A DNA stretch of 64,000 bases from contig JAACMV010000022.1 in assembly GCA_010909725.1 (NCBI GenBank), positions 806,001 to 870,000 on the forward strand. Direction: 5' to 3'. Positions 31,362 through 42,130 of this stretch are shown here, one piece after another (within the stretch, counting starts at the first letter, position 1; each line of letters starts with the position of its first letter). Made by a program: the position numbers and the translations under genes. The stretch is from Picochlorum sp. 'celeri'. Lineage: Eukaryota; Chlorophyta; Trebouxiophyceae. Under the pieces are notes generated by a model that was not told the origin of the DNA, did not search any database, and saw only the letters and a list, made by a program, of their open reading frames with translations.

Positions 31362-33409
31362 ATGGCTCCAACCAAGCCAGCGGCAGAGGGTCGCCCAAAA
31401 GTACCCCCCAAAAAAATTATAGACACTATCCGCGAGGCAACTGGAGCAAGTGATGAAGATATAAAATCTGTACTAGAGGAGTGCAACAATGACGTGAACG
31501 AAGCCACCGCTCGTTTGATTGACAGTACGTTTTTGTCTGTTCGGCGATTGGATTGCTGTGACACCTTTGGCCCTAAACGCGTGTATGGGGGCACATTGCT
31601 GGGATATATATGATTTATATGACTTGGTGTTGGATTTGGGAGGGTGAAAAAGGGGTTGTATCCGCATTTTTTGCTTTCGAGATAGTTTGATCCCCTGCGG
31701 CAGCGGCGGTAGTAGAAGATGGTTTGTATTCCCTGTCTGGGGGTGTCGCTGATGGGTATTAATCACCACTATTGCAATTTAAAGGATAATGGTTGGGTCA
31801 AAGGAGCTAAACGAGGGTGTATTGTGTGCAGATCCTTTTTCGAAAGTAGTGAGCAAGAAGGACAAGAGGAAGGAGGTGCGTTGGATTTATTACTGTGTCT
31901 CTTCTTTAAATAAGACGGGTTTGGAGTGTTACGAGATGGAGACGTGGGTGTTTCGACCTGTGTCGGTGAACCTCTTGTTGCTACTTGTACTGACTGTATG
32001 AATGACCGAGTCTTTTTGGGATGCAGAGGGAAATACAGATCAAGAAGGAAAAGGCAGCCGAAGCAAAACGCAACTACTCGAACAGAGGAGGTCGCGGAGG
32101 GGGCAAGGCTGGAGGACGAGGAGGTGGACGTGGTACTGGGCCCAGAAAGCCTGCTGAGGCTCCAAAGCCTGTGCAGAAGAAAGAGCCTGTTGTCGCAGCT
32201 CCAGAGAGTGCCGCTCCAAAGACTCAGGAGAATGGTATTGAACCTGCTCCAATTCCTCAGCCTACTCGGACCGGGGGAACAATGGCTGATTTGTTCAAAA
32301 AGCCAGCCCCTGTGCCGGAGAAGAAACAGCCTGCACGGCCTGCGCCTCAAAGCCAGCGTCCAACAAATGGACATACGGCAGATCAAGGAAGGGTGCCAGC
32401 TCAGGCTACACAGCCATCAGGTGCATGGGGTAAAAGTGCAGACGTGCAGCAAGAGGCACCTAGGCCACAGCCACCATCTGTGCCACCTACTGGCCTGGCA
32501 ACCTCTTTGATGTCTGCTCTCGGCGCAGGAAACCCTCCAAAAAGTGCACAGACTAGCCTTCCACAAGAGACCCAACCAAGTGCTGGGCAGGGTCAACTTG
32601 CGGAGAGTGAACAGAGAGGGCAGCCAGGAAGCACATCAGCCGATGATGTCGGTTTGAATTTGCAGTTTGGCAATTTCGGTCTTGGTACCGGTAATGAATT
32701 TGGAGCTGGCTTTGGATCCACGTTTGAAAGTCAGCCCGCGCAGGGAGGTGCTCAGACACAGAATGCCTCTCGGTATAATGAGCCTCAGGCTGGCGGGGGC
32801 CAAGCAAAGCAATCTCAGGCAGCATTCTCATCTTTCCAGCAAAGTCAGGGAGATGTATCTGTATCAAGAACTCAAAATGCAGATTCACAACAGCAGCAGC
32901 AGCAACAACACATGCAGCATATGCAGCAGCCTCAGTATGGCTACTCTGCATCGTATGGACAGACTGCAGCCTACTGGCCTCAGCAGCAGGCTCCAAGACA
33001 GCAACAGCAAGCACCGCCACAACAGCAACAAACGATGAAGCCTGGCAAAGCAGAGGCACCAGCACCACCGCCTCAGCAGCAACAGCAGCAGCAAGCTACC
33101 ATGATGGCATATGGTGCTCCTGGCATGGGTGCCATGGCAGGACAGTATGCAACACAATACCCAGGATACCAGTATCCATACCAGTACGCTCAATATCCAG
33201 GATATTATCCACCACAGTATTATGCACCTCCCCAGGGATCCCAATATCCACCTCAACCCCCTGCTACTGCCCAAGGTGCTCGCACAGCAGGAGGGAACAA
33301 TTTCGGTGCAGGTCTGTACGATCAGCAGGATGTGAATTATCAGCAACCACCAGCAACAGGAAACTATCAAGGACAGCCTGCATACAACTATGGTCAGTAT
33401 GGACGTTAA
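31362..33409 (+). CDS. GIP1-like protein with UBA-like domain and Q-rich tail
   Basis: Similar to plant GBF-interacting protein 1-like proteins. Exons are 31362-31524, 31832-31875 and 32027-33409 (GTACGT and GTGCGT donors; introns of 307 and 151 bp), 529 residues. Residues about 12-52 are the UBA-like GIP1_N domain (KKIIDTIREATGASDEDIKS, then CNNDVNEATARLID). It continues NPFSKVVSKKDKRKE, then an Arg/Gly-rich RGGR tract. The middle is Pro/Ser/Gln-rich. The C-terminus is a prion-like region with poly-Gln (CAG/CAA repeats around 32889-32911 and 33000-33095) and a Tyr-Pro-rich YPGYQYPYQYAQYPGYYPPQ run. Such proteins associate with RNA granules; a translation or mRNA-related role is plausible. 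UBAP2-like is the animal counterpart. Confidence 0.8.
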
Positions 33410-33658
33410 ATTGTCCCAGTTGAAACAGCATATACCATTGTTATGGCGACATGTCATTTTCTTTTTCAAAGACGTTGTCATAATTGTAAGTTTGCTGGTA
33501 ATTGCAGAAGCATATAGTCGCAATCCAACCTCGATGTGACAGTAGTATTATTAGTACACAACTGCCATCCTCGTGTCATATCACCATCTCATTTTACACA
33601 TGGAAAAAAAAGGGAACACGTGCATTCAACAAAAATTCTTTTCTCTTTCACAACAATA

Positions 33659-34828
33659 TTACCAGTTGACAGCATCACATTCTTCTTCATCATCCACACA
33701 GTGCTCCACACCAGCATCTGTCAAAGAAACACGCCTCATTGCTGTCAAAGTGCCACTCAATGGAATTCTATACTTGGCCAATATCTTGTAGAAAATATCA
33801 ACCACTTTGTCTACTACAGGCAATGCCATCAATGACGCAATCCATCCCCACCCAACAGCAGAGTACAACTGCTGCAGTGCATCAGGTCCAGTGAAAATAG
33901 TACCATCCCGGGAAATCGCATGAATCGTTTCCATCGCATCCTCATACGTCACTCCCTCATGCTCTGTCGAATCATACGTCAAATTTGCAATATTCACAAA
34001 CTTGATTCTTCCCTGTCCCCCATCTCGTTCCTTCAATGTGCTCATGAGCTGATTGCACATGTCACAGTCACCATCATAGAGGTACTTCACCTTCCAATTA
34101 TTCTCCGTACGCTGGCAATCCGGATCCTGATCCAAAGACTTTTGCAACGCATCTTTCAATATCTCGCGATCTTTCGCATCCTCGAGATGCTGCTCCACAG
34201 ACAATGCCTGATACACATCCTCTGCCCTATTCAACAAGGGCTTGAAGATATCCGTTCGAGACACAATCCCAATCAGTTTCCCCTCACCATCCACAACAGG
34301 AAGTCTGTGGATATTCCTTGCAAGCATTAATGCTGCCGCCTCACCCACCTTGGCCTTCTCCTTCACCACAATCGGAGGCTTGGACATGTGCTTCTCCACA
34401 GGCTCTGTCAAAGGTACATCCTGCTTCCTCAACCGATTAATATCCTTGATACTGATAACACCCACAACAACATTCTCATCATCCACAACAGCAAGACCAG
34501 ATACTTTATCCAGTTTGCTGGCAGCAGACGATAAAGGCTGCCCCGGAGTTGCACACCGAAGACCATTCACAGTCATAAAATCCCCAACAACCCCAAATGG
34601 GTCATCCAACTGGAGACTATCCACATCCAAATTATCCACATCGAATGTCCCATCAGGCCTGACGTTTGATTTCACAATGACCCTCTGTGAACGAGGCTGT
34701 GCGTGCACAAGAGGCCTGCTAGAAGACGGAGTGACTCGGCTCTGCCGTACAACACCTCTTTGGCAGCGACCAACCACACGTGGGCATCCTACCAATGCAT
34801 GAGAACTTTGAGTAACAAGCATGGTCAA
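33659..34828 (-). CDS. CBS-domain plus DCC (DUF393) thiol oxidoreductase fusion, plastid-type
   Basis: Single-exon 389-residue protein. The first about 55 residues are Arg/Ser/Val-rich with no acidic residues, typical of a plastid transit peptide. Two CBS motifs follow: MTVNGLRCATPGQPLSSAA to IKDINRLRKQ, and MSKPPIVVKEKAKVGEAAALML to RLPVVDGEGKLIGIVSRTDIF (about residues 83-200). After a helical linker, residues about 243-360 form a DCC/DUF393 domain with the diagnostic YDGDCDMCNQLM, carrying CxxC-like cysteines. Plant DCC proteins are plastid-located; CBS pairs bind adenylates. The fusion suggests redox chemistry gated by nucleotide state, which is inference. The C-terminus is acidic with two cysteines (VEHCVDDEEECDAV). 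Confidence 0.88.
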   Translation of the reverse strand: MTMLVTQSSHALVGCPRVVGRCQRGVVRQSRVTPSSSRPLVHAQPRSQRVIVKSNVRPDGTFDVDNLDVDSLQLDDPFGVVGDFMTVNGLRCATPGQPLSSAASKLDKVSGLAVVDDENVVVGVISIKDINRLRKQDVPLTEPVEKHMSKPPIVVKEKAKVGEAAALMLARNIHRLPVVDGEGKLIGIVSRTDIFKPLLNRAEDVYQALSVEQHLEDAKDREILKDALQKSLDQDPDCQRTENNWKVKYLYDGDCDMCNQLMSTLKERDGGQGRIKFVNIANLTYDSTEHEGVTYEDAMETIHAISRDGTIFTGPDALQQLYSAVGWGWIASLMALPVVDKVVDIFYKILAKYRIPLSGTLTAMRRVSLTDAGVEHCVDDEEECDAVNW

Positions 34829-35341
34829 ATATCTACAGGTCAGTCACAAGAACGCTGTCAGCCAAGCAAACATGTGTATGCGTCAACGCTTAAACGATCG
34901 GGTAGGATTGAAAAAATCCACAAAACTCGGACAAATACGCACCTCTTGTCTAAAACCTCAACTGGTTGTGTAAAAATGCTATGGTAACGCAGCTAAAATG
35001 GGATATTGACGTGTATGCTCTGTAATGCTATGCTTTTCTGCCTCGGACGTAGAAAACGCACTCGTGTTTCTCGTCTATGATACTCACACGTCCGTGTACA
35101 CTATTCAAAATTGTATCAATATATAAATGTTACAAAAGAGCGTCAAAAGGAGACTGTAAATATTGTGGCAGTAACCGCAGAGGATCAAGATCTTGTCTGA
35201 ATTCTTCTTTTAAAGAATGTACATGTACATTGCATCTTCTCCTGCTTCGAAGGAATTCCACCCTGTGTGTACTATAGTATATATAGATATTCGTCTTCAT
35301 GGTACCACATAGTACACATAGTGATTCTATTCAATGCCGTC
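34829..35341. other. Intergenic region upstream of CBS-DCC gene
   Basis: Spacer of 513 bp between the VIT1-like stop (35342) and the CBS-DCC start (34828), both on the minus strand. It should contain the CBS-DCC promoter. Repeated TATA-like runs lie near 35110-35130 and 35270-35290. No RNA gene or coding ORF was recognised. Confidence 0.4.
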
Positions 35342-36438
35342 TTACGCAGGGCCAACATGGAATGCAGCTCCAATTCCATAAGAGATGCCGAGGGCAAGCC
35401 AACCACCAATGAGGACACGCATGGCTCCCTTGATCAGTCCTGCTCCACCCAAGTGCGCCCCCAACAGTCCAAACATCAGCCTACACACAAAGAAAATTAC
35501 CATTATATTAATAAACAGCATTGGTATATGGTACATGTAGAGGAAGAATATACGTACAGTCCAGCAGTGGTTGCCAGTGAAATAGAAATCAATCGAGACG
35601 TCTGATCTGCCAGGAATGCTCCAGCGAGGAGAGGAATCGCTGCACCTGCTGAAAAACAAACGGCAGATACGATTGACGCTTGCCATGGATTCGCCAAATC
35701 ATCCAGGTCAATGCCCAATTCATCCCGGGCATGTGCCCGGATGACATCAGTTTCTGTCAAATGCTCTGCCACTTGCCGAGCCAAGTGGTATGGAATACCT
35801 CGAGATTCATAGATCTGGGTTAGTTCCTCTAGCTCTCTAGCCTGTGCTGCAGGTCCTTTCAATTGTTCCTGAATTTCCTTGTGTATATCCGCCTTTTCAG
35901 CATCTCGTTGAGATGACACTGAAACATACTCCCCAGCAGCCATGGACAGAGCTCCCGCAATCAACCCTGCAACGCCAGACAATCTCATGAATCTGAGACT
36001 ATCATCTCCAGCAGACACACCCATGAGCAAGGCAGCAACTGACACGAGCCCATCGTTCGCTCCCAAAACCATGGCTCGCAGCCAAGGAGCTCTATTGCTG
36101 TGATGAACATGTTCGCAGTGCTCTTCAGGATCAACATGACCAGAATTTTCATAACTTGGGACAATATTTGCGTCCGTATGAAGGATATTAGTCGGTGAAT
36201 CCATGGGCAATTCTCCCCCTTGCTCGAGATGACTCAAGTCTGGTTGCTGTTCAACCACAGTTGATGTTTCTGGTGCATTCTGCGCTGCTGCTTCCTACAA
36301 TCCACATCACATAATTTAAATACTACTAGTCGTATTACAAATAGAGCAGTATCATATGGTATTCAACCAACCCACCTGAGGTGGCCCTTGTTTCGACTGG
36401 GTGGAAGCCTGGCTCTTTTTCTTCTTATTCTTACCCAT
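35342..36438 (-). CDS. VIT1: VIT1/CCC1-type vacuolar iron or manganese transporter
   Basis: Vacuolar Fe2+/Mn2+ exporter family. Exons are 36438-36376, 36294-35558 and 35480-35342 (81- and 77-bp introns), 312 residues. A long hydrophilic N-terminus starts with a Lys-rich run (MGKNKKKKSQ). The family core begins with the hallmark VLGANDGLVSVAALLMGVSAG (membrane span 1). Span 2 carries GLIAGALSMAAGEYVSVSSQ, with the metal-binding Met and Glu, followed by the helical cytosolic metal-binding domain (residues about 145-215, rich in Glu and His). Three more spans end with FGLLGAHLGGAGLIKGAMRVLIGGWLALGISY. All expected parts are present. Confidence 0.92.
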
Positions 36439-36732
36439 AATACGGATTTCGGCGTACTCGCAAGTACAATTGGAGGAATGGAGTATAAATAGTTGTGTTG
36501 ATGAGGCATGGCAGATGAACGACTGGTCCTGGGTGTCGGTATTCCTTATTTAATGACCGACACGCGTCTCCATTTTTTGAATGTGAATGACACACACATG
36601 TCATTCAAGGCAGGGGCTGCCCACGCAAGGTATGGTGTACGCATGCCACGATACATCTGGACACACGATGGCGTATATATGTTTTCTATTGTGTGATTAC
36701 ACAGTGTGAATCATCTATATAAAATACTATAA

Positions 36733-37166
36733 TTATGCAACGAGTTGCACTGCTCCCCCAACCTCTTTGATTTTCTTCTCAGCAAGCTTGCTAACAAACT
36801 TGGCTCTCACAACAAGTGGCTGCTGTGGCAGCTGTCCCTTTCCGAGAACCTTGAAGTAACCGTGGTTGGTCACGTCAATGACTGGGGCGGTCGATGTGTC
36901 CTTGGCAGCTTCAGCACGAGCATCGCTTCCTACGAGTGTCCAGATCTTGTCCAAATTAATCACTGGGCAGTGGTACTTGTTCTTGTTCAAATGGAAGTAG
37001 CGCATTCCGACCTTTCCGAAGTATCCAGGATGGTACTTATCCATGAGGATTCTGTGGTGGTGCTGTCCTCCAGCATTACCGCGACCAGAAGGATGCTTTC
37101 TATGCTTTCCAATACGACCGTGTCCTGCGGACACGTGTCCTCTCTTCTTTCTATTCTTTCTGAGGC
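36733..37166 (-). CDS. RPL27A: 60S ribosomal protein uL15 (L27A), start exon unresolved
   Basis: Cytosolic large-subunit protein. The main exon (37166-36733, 143 codons) reads [24 protein letters not shown] and [26 protein letters not shown], matching the family throughout, and ends GGAVQLVA. A ctatacag acceptor precedes it, so the first few residues (typically M-x-x-R) must come from an upstream mini-exon in phase 1. I cannot choose it: an ATG at 37359 with a GTGCAC donor keeps phase but gives an unusual start (MKFYSIYNQQ). A TATAAACGG box on the minus strand near 37430 suggests transcription starts about 37400. The coordinates cover only the exon I can support. Confidence 0.93.
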
Positions 37167-37827
37167 CTGTATAGCAAAGAAATAGATGATGTTAGAACAT
37201 ACATACACGATGTGGATTGATTGTCAGTTGATGCGAAAAACTCTACAGAAACAGAGAGAAGAGGAAGAACAAGTGCTGCTGATGGTCACGAAAGTCGTGG
37301 CTGCGGCGATAGTCTCTCCCCTGGTGCACGTTGCTGATTATATATTGAATAAAATTTCATCCCTCCTTCTTCACGGGTCACTACATGGCAGAGAGACGCG
37401 AGAAGGACAGCCGCCGCACGTGCAGACGAAAGCCGTTTATACACTCCAGATCACCGATTTATACTTATTGATGGCATTAATCCATCATTATAATACGTCA
37501 TCGGTGTAACGAGTGAACAAACTGCCGCTATACGCATGCATGCTGTCATATCGGGCTCATGGCGGACCCACCATCGCATCACCATTCCAAACCAGGGGTG
37601 GGCTAGAGATACCCGCAACCCAGAGATATAGAAGGAGGGTTGATAAATTTGTTTTATCGTGCTGTCCATTTGCAGGATTCTTTCCTCCAAAACTGGATGT
37701 TTGCCATGGCCGTCGCCGAATTCCTTCCAGCACTCTTCCTCTCTCTCTGATTCTGTACACATCAACCAAGTGCATAAAACTCACGAGTAGTCATATTGTC
37801 CTATATTCCCTGTATTAAATACACGTA
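37167..37827. other. uL15 leader/intron and intergenic region
   Basis: About 660 bp without a supported gene. The part next to 37167 must hold the uL15 intron, first mini-exon and promoter (TATA-like element on the minus strand near 37430). The remainder, 37450-37827, has overlapping open frames on both strands (for example 37451-37765 minus and 37513-37818 plus) with no recognisable protein content; I treat them as chance ORFs. Confidence 0.4.
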
Positions 37828-38061
37828 ATGAGGGCGTTGAGGGAGGGAGTGGGCTATGAGTGTGGAAACGTTTTGGAGGCGGTGGACAGAGTACTTCGGG
37901 AGAATGGTATTCCCGAACTACTTGTCCATTTGAATGTTGAGTCCTGTGCTTATTTTGCATGGCAAATCCACACGAGATCATCTTCTATAGAGACTGAATT
38001 TGAATCGTTGTTCGATAGATTGATGTGGATCGTGCCATCTGTTGAAAAATTGAGGAAATAG
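37828..38061 (+). CDS. Possible 77-residue protein, unknown
   Basis: Short open frame directly upstream of mS34 on the same strand: 77 residues with a balanced, soluble composition (MRALREGVGYECGNVLEAVD, then helices such as TEFESLFDRLMWIVPSVEKLRK). It reads like a small helical protein, and residues vary as in real proteins, but there is no homologue I recognise and no clear promoter. It could also be an exon of a larger gene or non-coding. The 99-bp gap to mS34 contains a TATA-like run (gcatatatatgag) that would serve mS34. Confidence 0.35.
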   Translation: MRALREGVGYECGNVLEAVDRVLRENGIPELLVHLNVESCAYFAWQIHTRSSSIETEFESLFDRLMWIVPSVEKLRK

Positions 38062-38160
38062 TGAGGAGAAAAATCTTCCTGGGCATTAATTTCGGCACAC
38101 ACCAGTACATTGAACGGATTTCTCAGAGATTTAGTTTTTCAGCATATATATGAGTACGAT

Positions 38161-38596
38161 ATGAAGCGTAGCGGAGTATGTCTGGCTAAAAATGGTGCGT
38201 GGTCCATTATTATTCAGACACCTGAACAGTTTTTGTTTTTGAGTGTACTACTGATAATCTGTTTGCTTCTTTATAGTGTATGAGATATTAAGTAAGCTTC
38301 CAAAGCATGGTGTTGGATCTCGTATTCAGCGGAAGACTTGGAAGGATGATTCGTTTTGGGATGTCTCTCAGGTAAAGATGCATGTGTCTGGCAAGGCAGG
38401 CAAGGCATATGGCATGCTGACATGGAGGGGCGAACAAGTTCATGAGGTACCGAAGCAGATACCTGGTACGCTGAAAAAGGTTTGGAGGGTAGTTTCTAGT
38501 TCATCGGAGGGGCCTGGTGTGACGTGGCCATCTCTGGATAAAGCGTTGCTGGACTCCGTTGGTCAGTCACAGGAGGAGGCATCGTCTTCGTCATGA
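38161..38596 (+). CDS. MRPS34: Mitochondrial small-subunit ribosomal protein mS34
   Basis: Mitoribosome-specific protein of the small subunit, found in animals and plants. Exons are 38161-38194 (34 nt) and 38277-38596 with an 82-bp intron (GTGCGT), giving 117 residues. The core is YEILSKLPKHGVGSRIQRKTW, SFWDVSQVKMH and KAYGMLTWRGEQVHEVPKQI, which match the conserved order in this family (L-P-x-x-GVG-R, R-x-W, K-A-x-G-x-LTWRG). The start MKRSGVCLAKN is short, as in plant members. The C-terminus is Ser/Glu-rich. The gene is convergent with the long coiled-coil gene, 92 bp away. Confidence 0.85.
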
Positions 38597-38688
38597 CACT
38601 CGCTGTGATGGCGTTTATACGAATGTTTGTAAGAAATGTAAAACTAGATCAAACATATAAAAAGCAGCGCGTAGTATGTCTGCAATTT

Positions 38689-41310
38689 TCACTTTTTGTC
38701 TTTTCTGGAGGTGACTCTTGATTCATAAAACTTGAGGAGAGGAAGCAGACAATTCTGCTTTGCGTGCAGCTCCTCCGAATCATAAAGATACCTGCATTCC
38801 TTCTCAGGGAATATTATGGTAAGAACAACCTTACTGTTCCTCGTTGTGGCAATGTGTATACGTGGCTTCATGCTTGCGTCATTTTGTTCCCTCCAATAGT
38901 ATGGTTTGAGCATAGATAACCTTTTCCGTTCAGCAGGATCTGTCACCCCTGCGAGCTCCGCATCCTCATCGCTCTCACTAATATGTGGCTCTTCATACGT
39001 ATATCTCTTTCCACTTTTGATCATGGACAGGAACTTGCGTGCCTTTGCTTGCATTTCAAGAGCTTTTTGTACGGCATCACCTCCCTTCTCCTGGCGCTCC
39101 TTCTCAACGGCCTTAAATCTCTCCACTTGCTCCCTGAGTGATTTGATTTCATCAGCTGTACCACTCAATGCTGTTTGATATTGCTTCATAGCATCGTCTG
39201 CTCCCTGTTTCAAGGCCAAAATGAACTGGACAACTGTCTGAATGTCGCCTCCCTGAGTCTCAACTGCTTTTGAAAGCTGTTGAGTTAATTTCTTTGCTTC
39301 TGGGGGCTCTGCAGTAAAAATAGATTTGAGTTGTGCAAGGCTACTGCGCAGCCCATAGCTCTTCTCTTTATTTTCTTTTGTGTTTTGCTCAATCGCCTCC
39401 TTCATCTCATTTATCCTGGACTGGAGTGAATCAATCTCTAAAGTTTTCTTCTCTAATTGTGCAGAATATTTCTTATTAGCCTCCTCCTGTTTTTTGAGAT
39501 TATCTTCCAGTGTTATTGCCTTGGAGAAGAGATGCTTAAACTCTTGTGCTTTCTTCTTTCCATCCTCAAAATGCTTCTGATTACTCTCCCTCTGCTTTTG
39601 GAGAGATGTTTCGAGCTTTTTCGTGCTGTTAGTGAGTGCTTCAATCTTCTTTGCCTTTTTCTCTGATTCCAACAAAGCCTTGTCGCGTTCAGTTTGTGTG
39701 TCAGTAAGCTGGTTCTTAAGGGACTCAATTTCTGCTGCCAGTAATGATTTCTCCTCCTGAGATTGAGATAGATTTTTCTTCTCAGTTTCATATTTGGAAC
39801 GATATTCTTCCAGACTAGCGGTCGTTTTCTGCAGCTGGGACGCAACCATTTGATCAACCTGATACATGATCCTCTCCTCCTCTTCCTCCTGTCTATCTGG
39901 ACCCTTTTCGCGAAGGATCTCCTGAAGATATTGATTTCTCGCTTGCTCTTCCTCCAGAGCCTCACAAAGCATTTTCTCATTAGAAATAACCTTTGATAAA
40001 AGTTCCATAGCAACTGATGCAGTATCAGTCCTTGAGCTGGAAATATACGGTCTCTCAGAGCCACCAGCATATGCGTGGTCTCCTACACTAAACCTGGTCC
40101 GTTTTGGTGGAGGAGCCGACTTGGGCTCCAGAAGTACAGCATGCTTTGAAGAAGAAACCTTTTTCTGAAGAAGCCCTCGCCCAAGCTCAAAATCAGGACT
40201 GCTTTCATGATGCACAGCAGGTTCAGAGAGTCTCTTTTTCATGCCAGCATGTCCCCCTTGATAGGGTATGGTGGCCTCAAGCCTCTGCGAGTAAATCTTC
40301 TGTGTGGGGGGAGTAGGCAAAACCTCATCCACCTTTTCCATTGTATGAGCACGTCTCTTTTCCACACCGTGGAAGGGCTTCTTGTTTGGCACGTCTTTAA
40401 CCTCATCAGGTATTCCTCCACCCTCTCCGTGGCCTTCTGCTTGCTGTCCCTTTACTGCATTCATGTCCATGGCTGCTTTTTTCTCATCGGTACTTCCCAC
40501 TATTGTACTACCTTGATGAATATCTTCCTCTTTCCTTGGGAGTTTGGCAGTATCTTGGCGATTCTCCTCCTCCTCCTCCTCCTCCTGAACTCTCTTCCCT
40601 TCCTCAGAGTCCTGTGCAATCCTTGTTGTTCTTTGCTCACCACCATCCTTCGCGGCTTCCTTCGCTTCATCACCTTGATCCAAATTCTTTTCCTTGTACG
40701 CTTGAAGCATATTCTCATACGTTTCTGGGTACTTCTTTTTCAACTGATACTTACCCAACCACATCTCCTTGCCCTGGTCCAACACCTTGTAATGCATCGT
40801 ATTGCCGGGCTTGCGCCGCTTGTGATCGAAAATTATTGGCTCCTGAGGCTCTTCTGGCTCTTCATCACTATCCATCTCCTGGAAAACAATTCTGCGTCGC
40901 AGTATTCTTTCCAAACCCACCCAGTTGGGGTCTCCTCCAGAAAGGTGCTCCTCCATAGCACGCATAGTCAACACCAGTGCTTGTCGCATCTTCCGACGAA
41001 GCTTCATAGGTTCTCCTTCCAAGTCAAATGCTTCCACGAGAAGCCCATATCCATCCCAGTCGTCCGTGGGAACCCGAAGTCGTGGCGTAATTTCAAAATA
41101 CTTCGAACCCTCATCCAAAGGACACAACCTCTTTGCCTCTTCGAATGCATCCTGTACATGAAGTTTTTCATTAAAAATGCAAAGGACAGGCTTTGGACAC
41201 GAAGCACAGATTCTGTGACCTCGCAGACAATGTCCACAATCACAAGTCAAACGCAAACGGCCAAGACTCACCTGCAATAAGTTGGTCATATACAAACTTT
41301 CATCATCCAT
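38689..41310 (-). CDS. Large coiled-coil protein with N-terminal Cys cluster, unknown
   Basis: Single-exon 873-residue protein. Near the N-terminus is a Cys/His cluster (CDCGHCLRGHRICASCPKPVLC, residues about 24-45) that could bind zinc. Residues 50-210 look ordered (TDDWDGYGLLVEAFDLEGEP). An acidic run (EEEEEENRQD) and a disordered middle follow. Residues about 440-770 form a long coiled coil rich in Glu, Lys and Gln, of the SMC- or myosin-rod-like type. A small ordered C-terminal region (IHIATTRNSKVVLTIIFPEK) ends in a basic tail. No known family was recognised. The arrangement suggests a structural or chromosome/cytoskeleton-associated protein, as inference only. Confidence 0.75.
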   Translation of the reverse strand: MDDESLYMTNLLQVSLGRLRLTCDCGHCLRGHRICASCPKPVLCIFNEKLHVQDAFEEAKRLCPLDEGSKYFEITPRLRVPTDDWDGYGLLVEAFDLEGEPMKLRRKMRQALVLTMRAMEEHLSGGDPNWVGLERILRRRIVFQEMDSDEEPEEPQEPIIFDHKRRKPGNTMHYKVLDQGKEMWLGKYQLKKKYPETYENMLQAYKEKNLDQGDEAKEAAKDGGEQRTTRIAQDSEEGKRVQEEEEEEENRQDTAKLPRKEEDIHQGSTIVGSTDEKKAAMDMNAVKGQQAEGHGEGGGIPDEVKDVPNKKPFHGVEKRRAHTMEKVDEVLPTPPTQKIYSQRLEATIPYQGGHAGMKKRLSEPAVHHESSPDFELGRGLLQKKVSSSKHAVLLEPKSAPPPKRTRFSVGDHAYAGGSERPYISSSRTDTASVAMELLSKVISNEKMLCEALEEEQARNQYLQEILREKGPDRQEEEEERIMYQVDQMVASQLQKTTASLEEYRSKYETEKKNLSQSQEEKSLLAAEIESLKNQLTDTQTERDKALLESEKKAKKIEALTNSTKKLETSLQKQRESNQKHFEDGKKKAQEFKHLFSKAITLEDNLKKQEEANKKYSAQLEKKTLEIDSLQSRINEMKEAIEQNTKENKEKSYGLRSSLAQLKSIFTAEPPEAKKLTQQLSKAVETQGGDIQTVVQFILALKQGADDAMKQYQTALSGTADEIKSLREQVERFKAVEKERQEKGGDAVQKALEMQAKARKFLSMIKSGKRYTYEEPHISESDEDAELAGVTDPAERKRLSMLKPYYWREQNDASMKPRIHIATTRNSKVVLTIIFPEKECRYLYDSEELHAKQNCLLPLLKFYESRVTSRKDKK

Positions 41311-42130
41311 TGTTATGGTCTACTGATTCTGCTTGGGTCAAGCTATCCCTGCCTCTGTAACGTGACAATCTCGAGCTGAAAGGAATGTTGCCACCCGAAA
41401 GACACCAGCGCAAGCGTATCACACGCTTCACGTTATGAATTGAACAAAAATCTATAGACTAATTGACAATGGTCTCGTTGGGGCAGTACTCGCACTATAT
41501 GACTGTGTTTTCTCATGCAGACAAGTCATGTTTGGGAATATGGATTCAGCACCAGAATGGGTCTCGAAATATGGATTCCGCTGATTGTCATGGATAAAAA
41601 TCTCTTCATGGATGAGCAGGAAAAAGAGTGATACGTGTTTGAGAAAGATATGCACATGTGTTTAAAGATTAAGGGAAAAAATTCATTCTTTTGGCCACCG
41701 TTGCCTGACCATGATAATACTAGCCAGGGAATGGACATTCAGTTCTACAAAAGGGCATCCATCTGTTACGTTTTTTTTTCTGAAACACGCGTTGACAGTT
41801 CAATGCATCATGAGAGCACCGCATTCATTTACCATACACACATACATACATCCCCTGTGGGACCATGCATGCAGCTTTCATTCTTCGTAATCTGAGTTCG
41901 TTAGACATCTCACTTGGTAGGGCGCCACAAGACGAGGGTAACAAGGTTTCCTCATTGGGCATCCACACATGAGCGTTCTCCGACATCATCATTCCTAAAG
42001 CATTTCATGAAACAATAAAACCTCTGATCATCCATCAAATCATCCGATTGGACTCAAATGGCTTTTTGACAATACCCCATTGAGACTCTTTCACAATACC
42101 TCCAAGTTCATTCACACTCCATGATTGGTT
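41311..42130. other. Long intergenic region
   Basis: The largest gene-free stretch in the window, 820 bp, between the coiled-coil protein start (41310) and the PLATZ stop (42131), both on the minus strand. It should hold the coiled-coil gene promoter. Short ORFs (for example 41635-41895 plus) look like chance. I saw no tRNA, snRNA or repeat. Confidence 0.4.

Noticed and set aside
36508..36696. 62-residue ORF between VIT1-like and uL15
   Set aside because: Short, no recognisable composition, no splice partner, and sits in a probable promoter.
37451..37818. Overlapping ORFs on both strands
   Set aside because: Neither shows protein-like composition or a family; opposite frames of the same sequence.
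41918..41990. tRNA-like stretch (cacttggtagggcgcc...)
   Set aside because: It resembles a D-arm box but lacks a B box (GGTTCGANTCC) and an acceptor stem.
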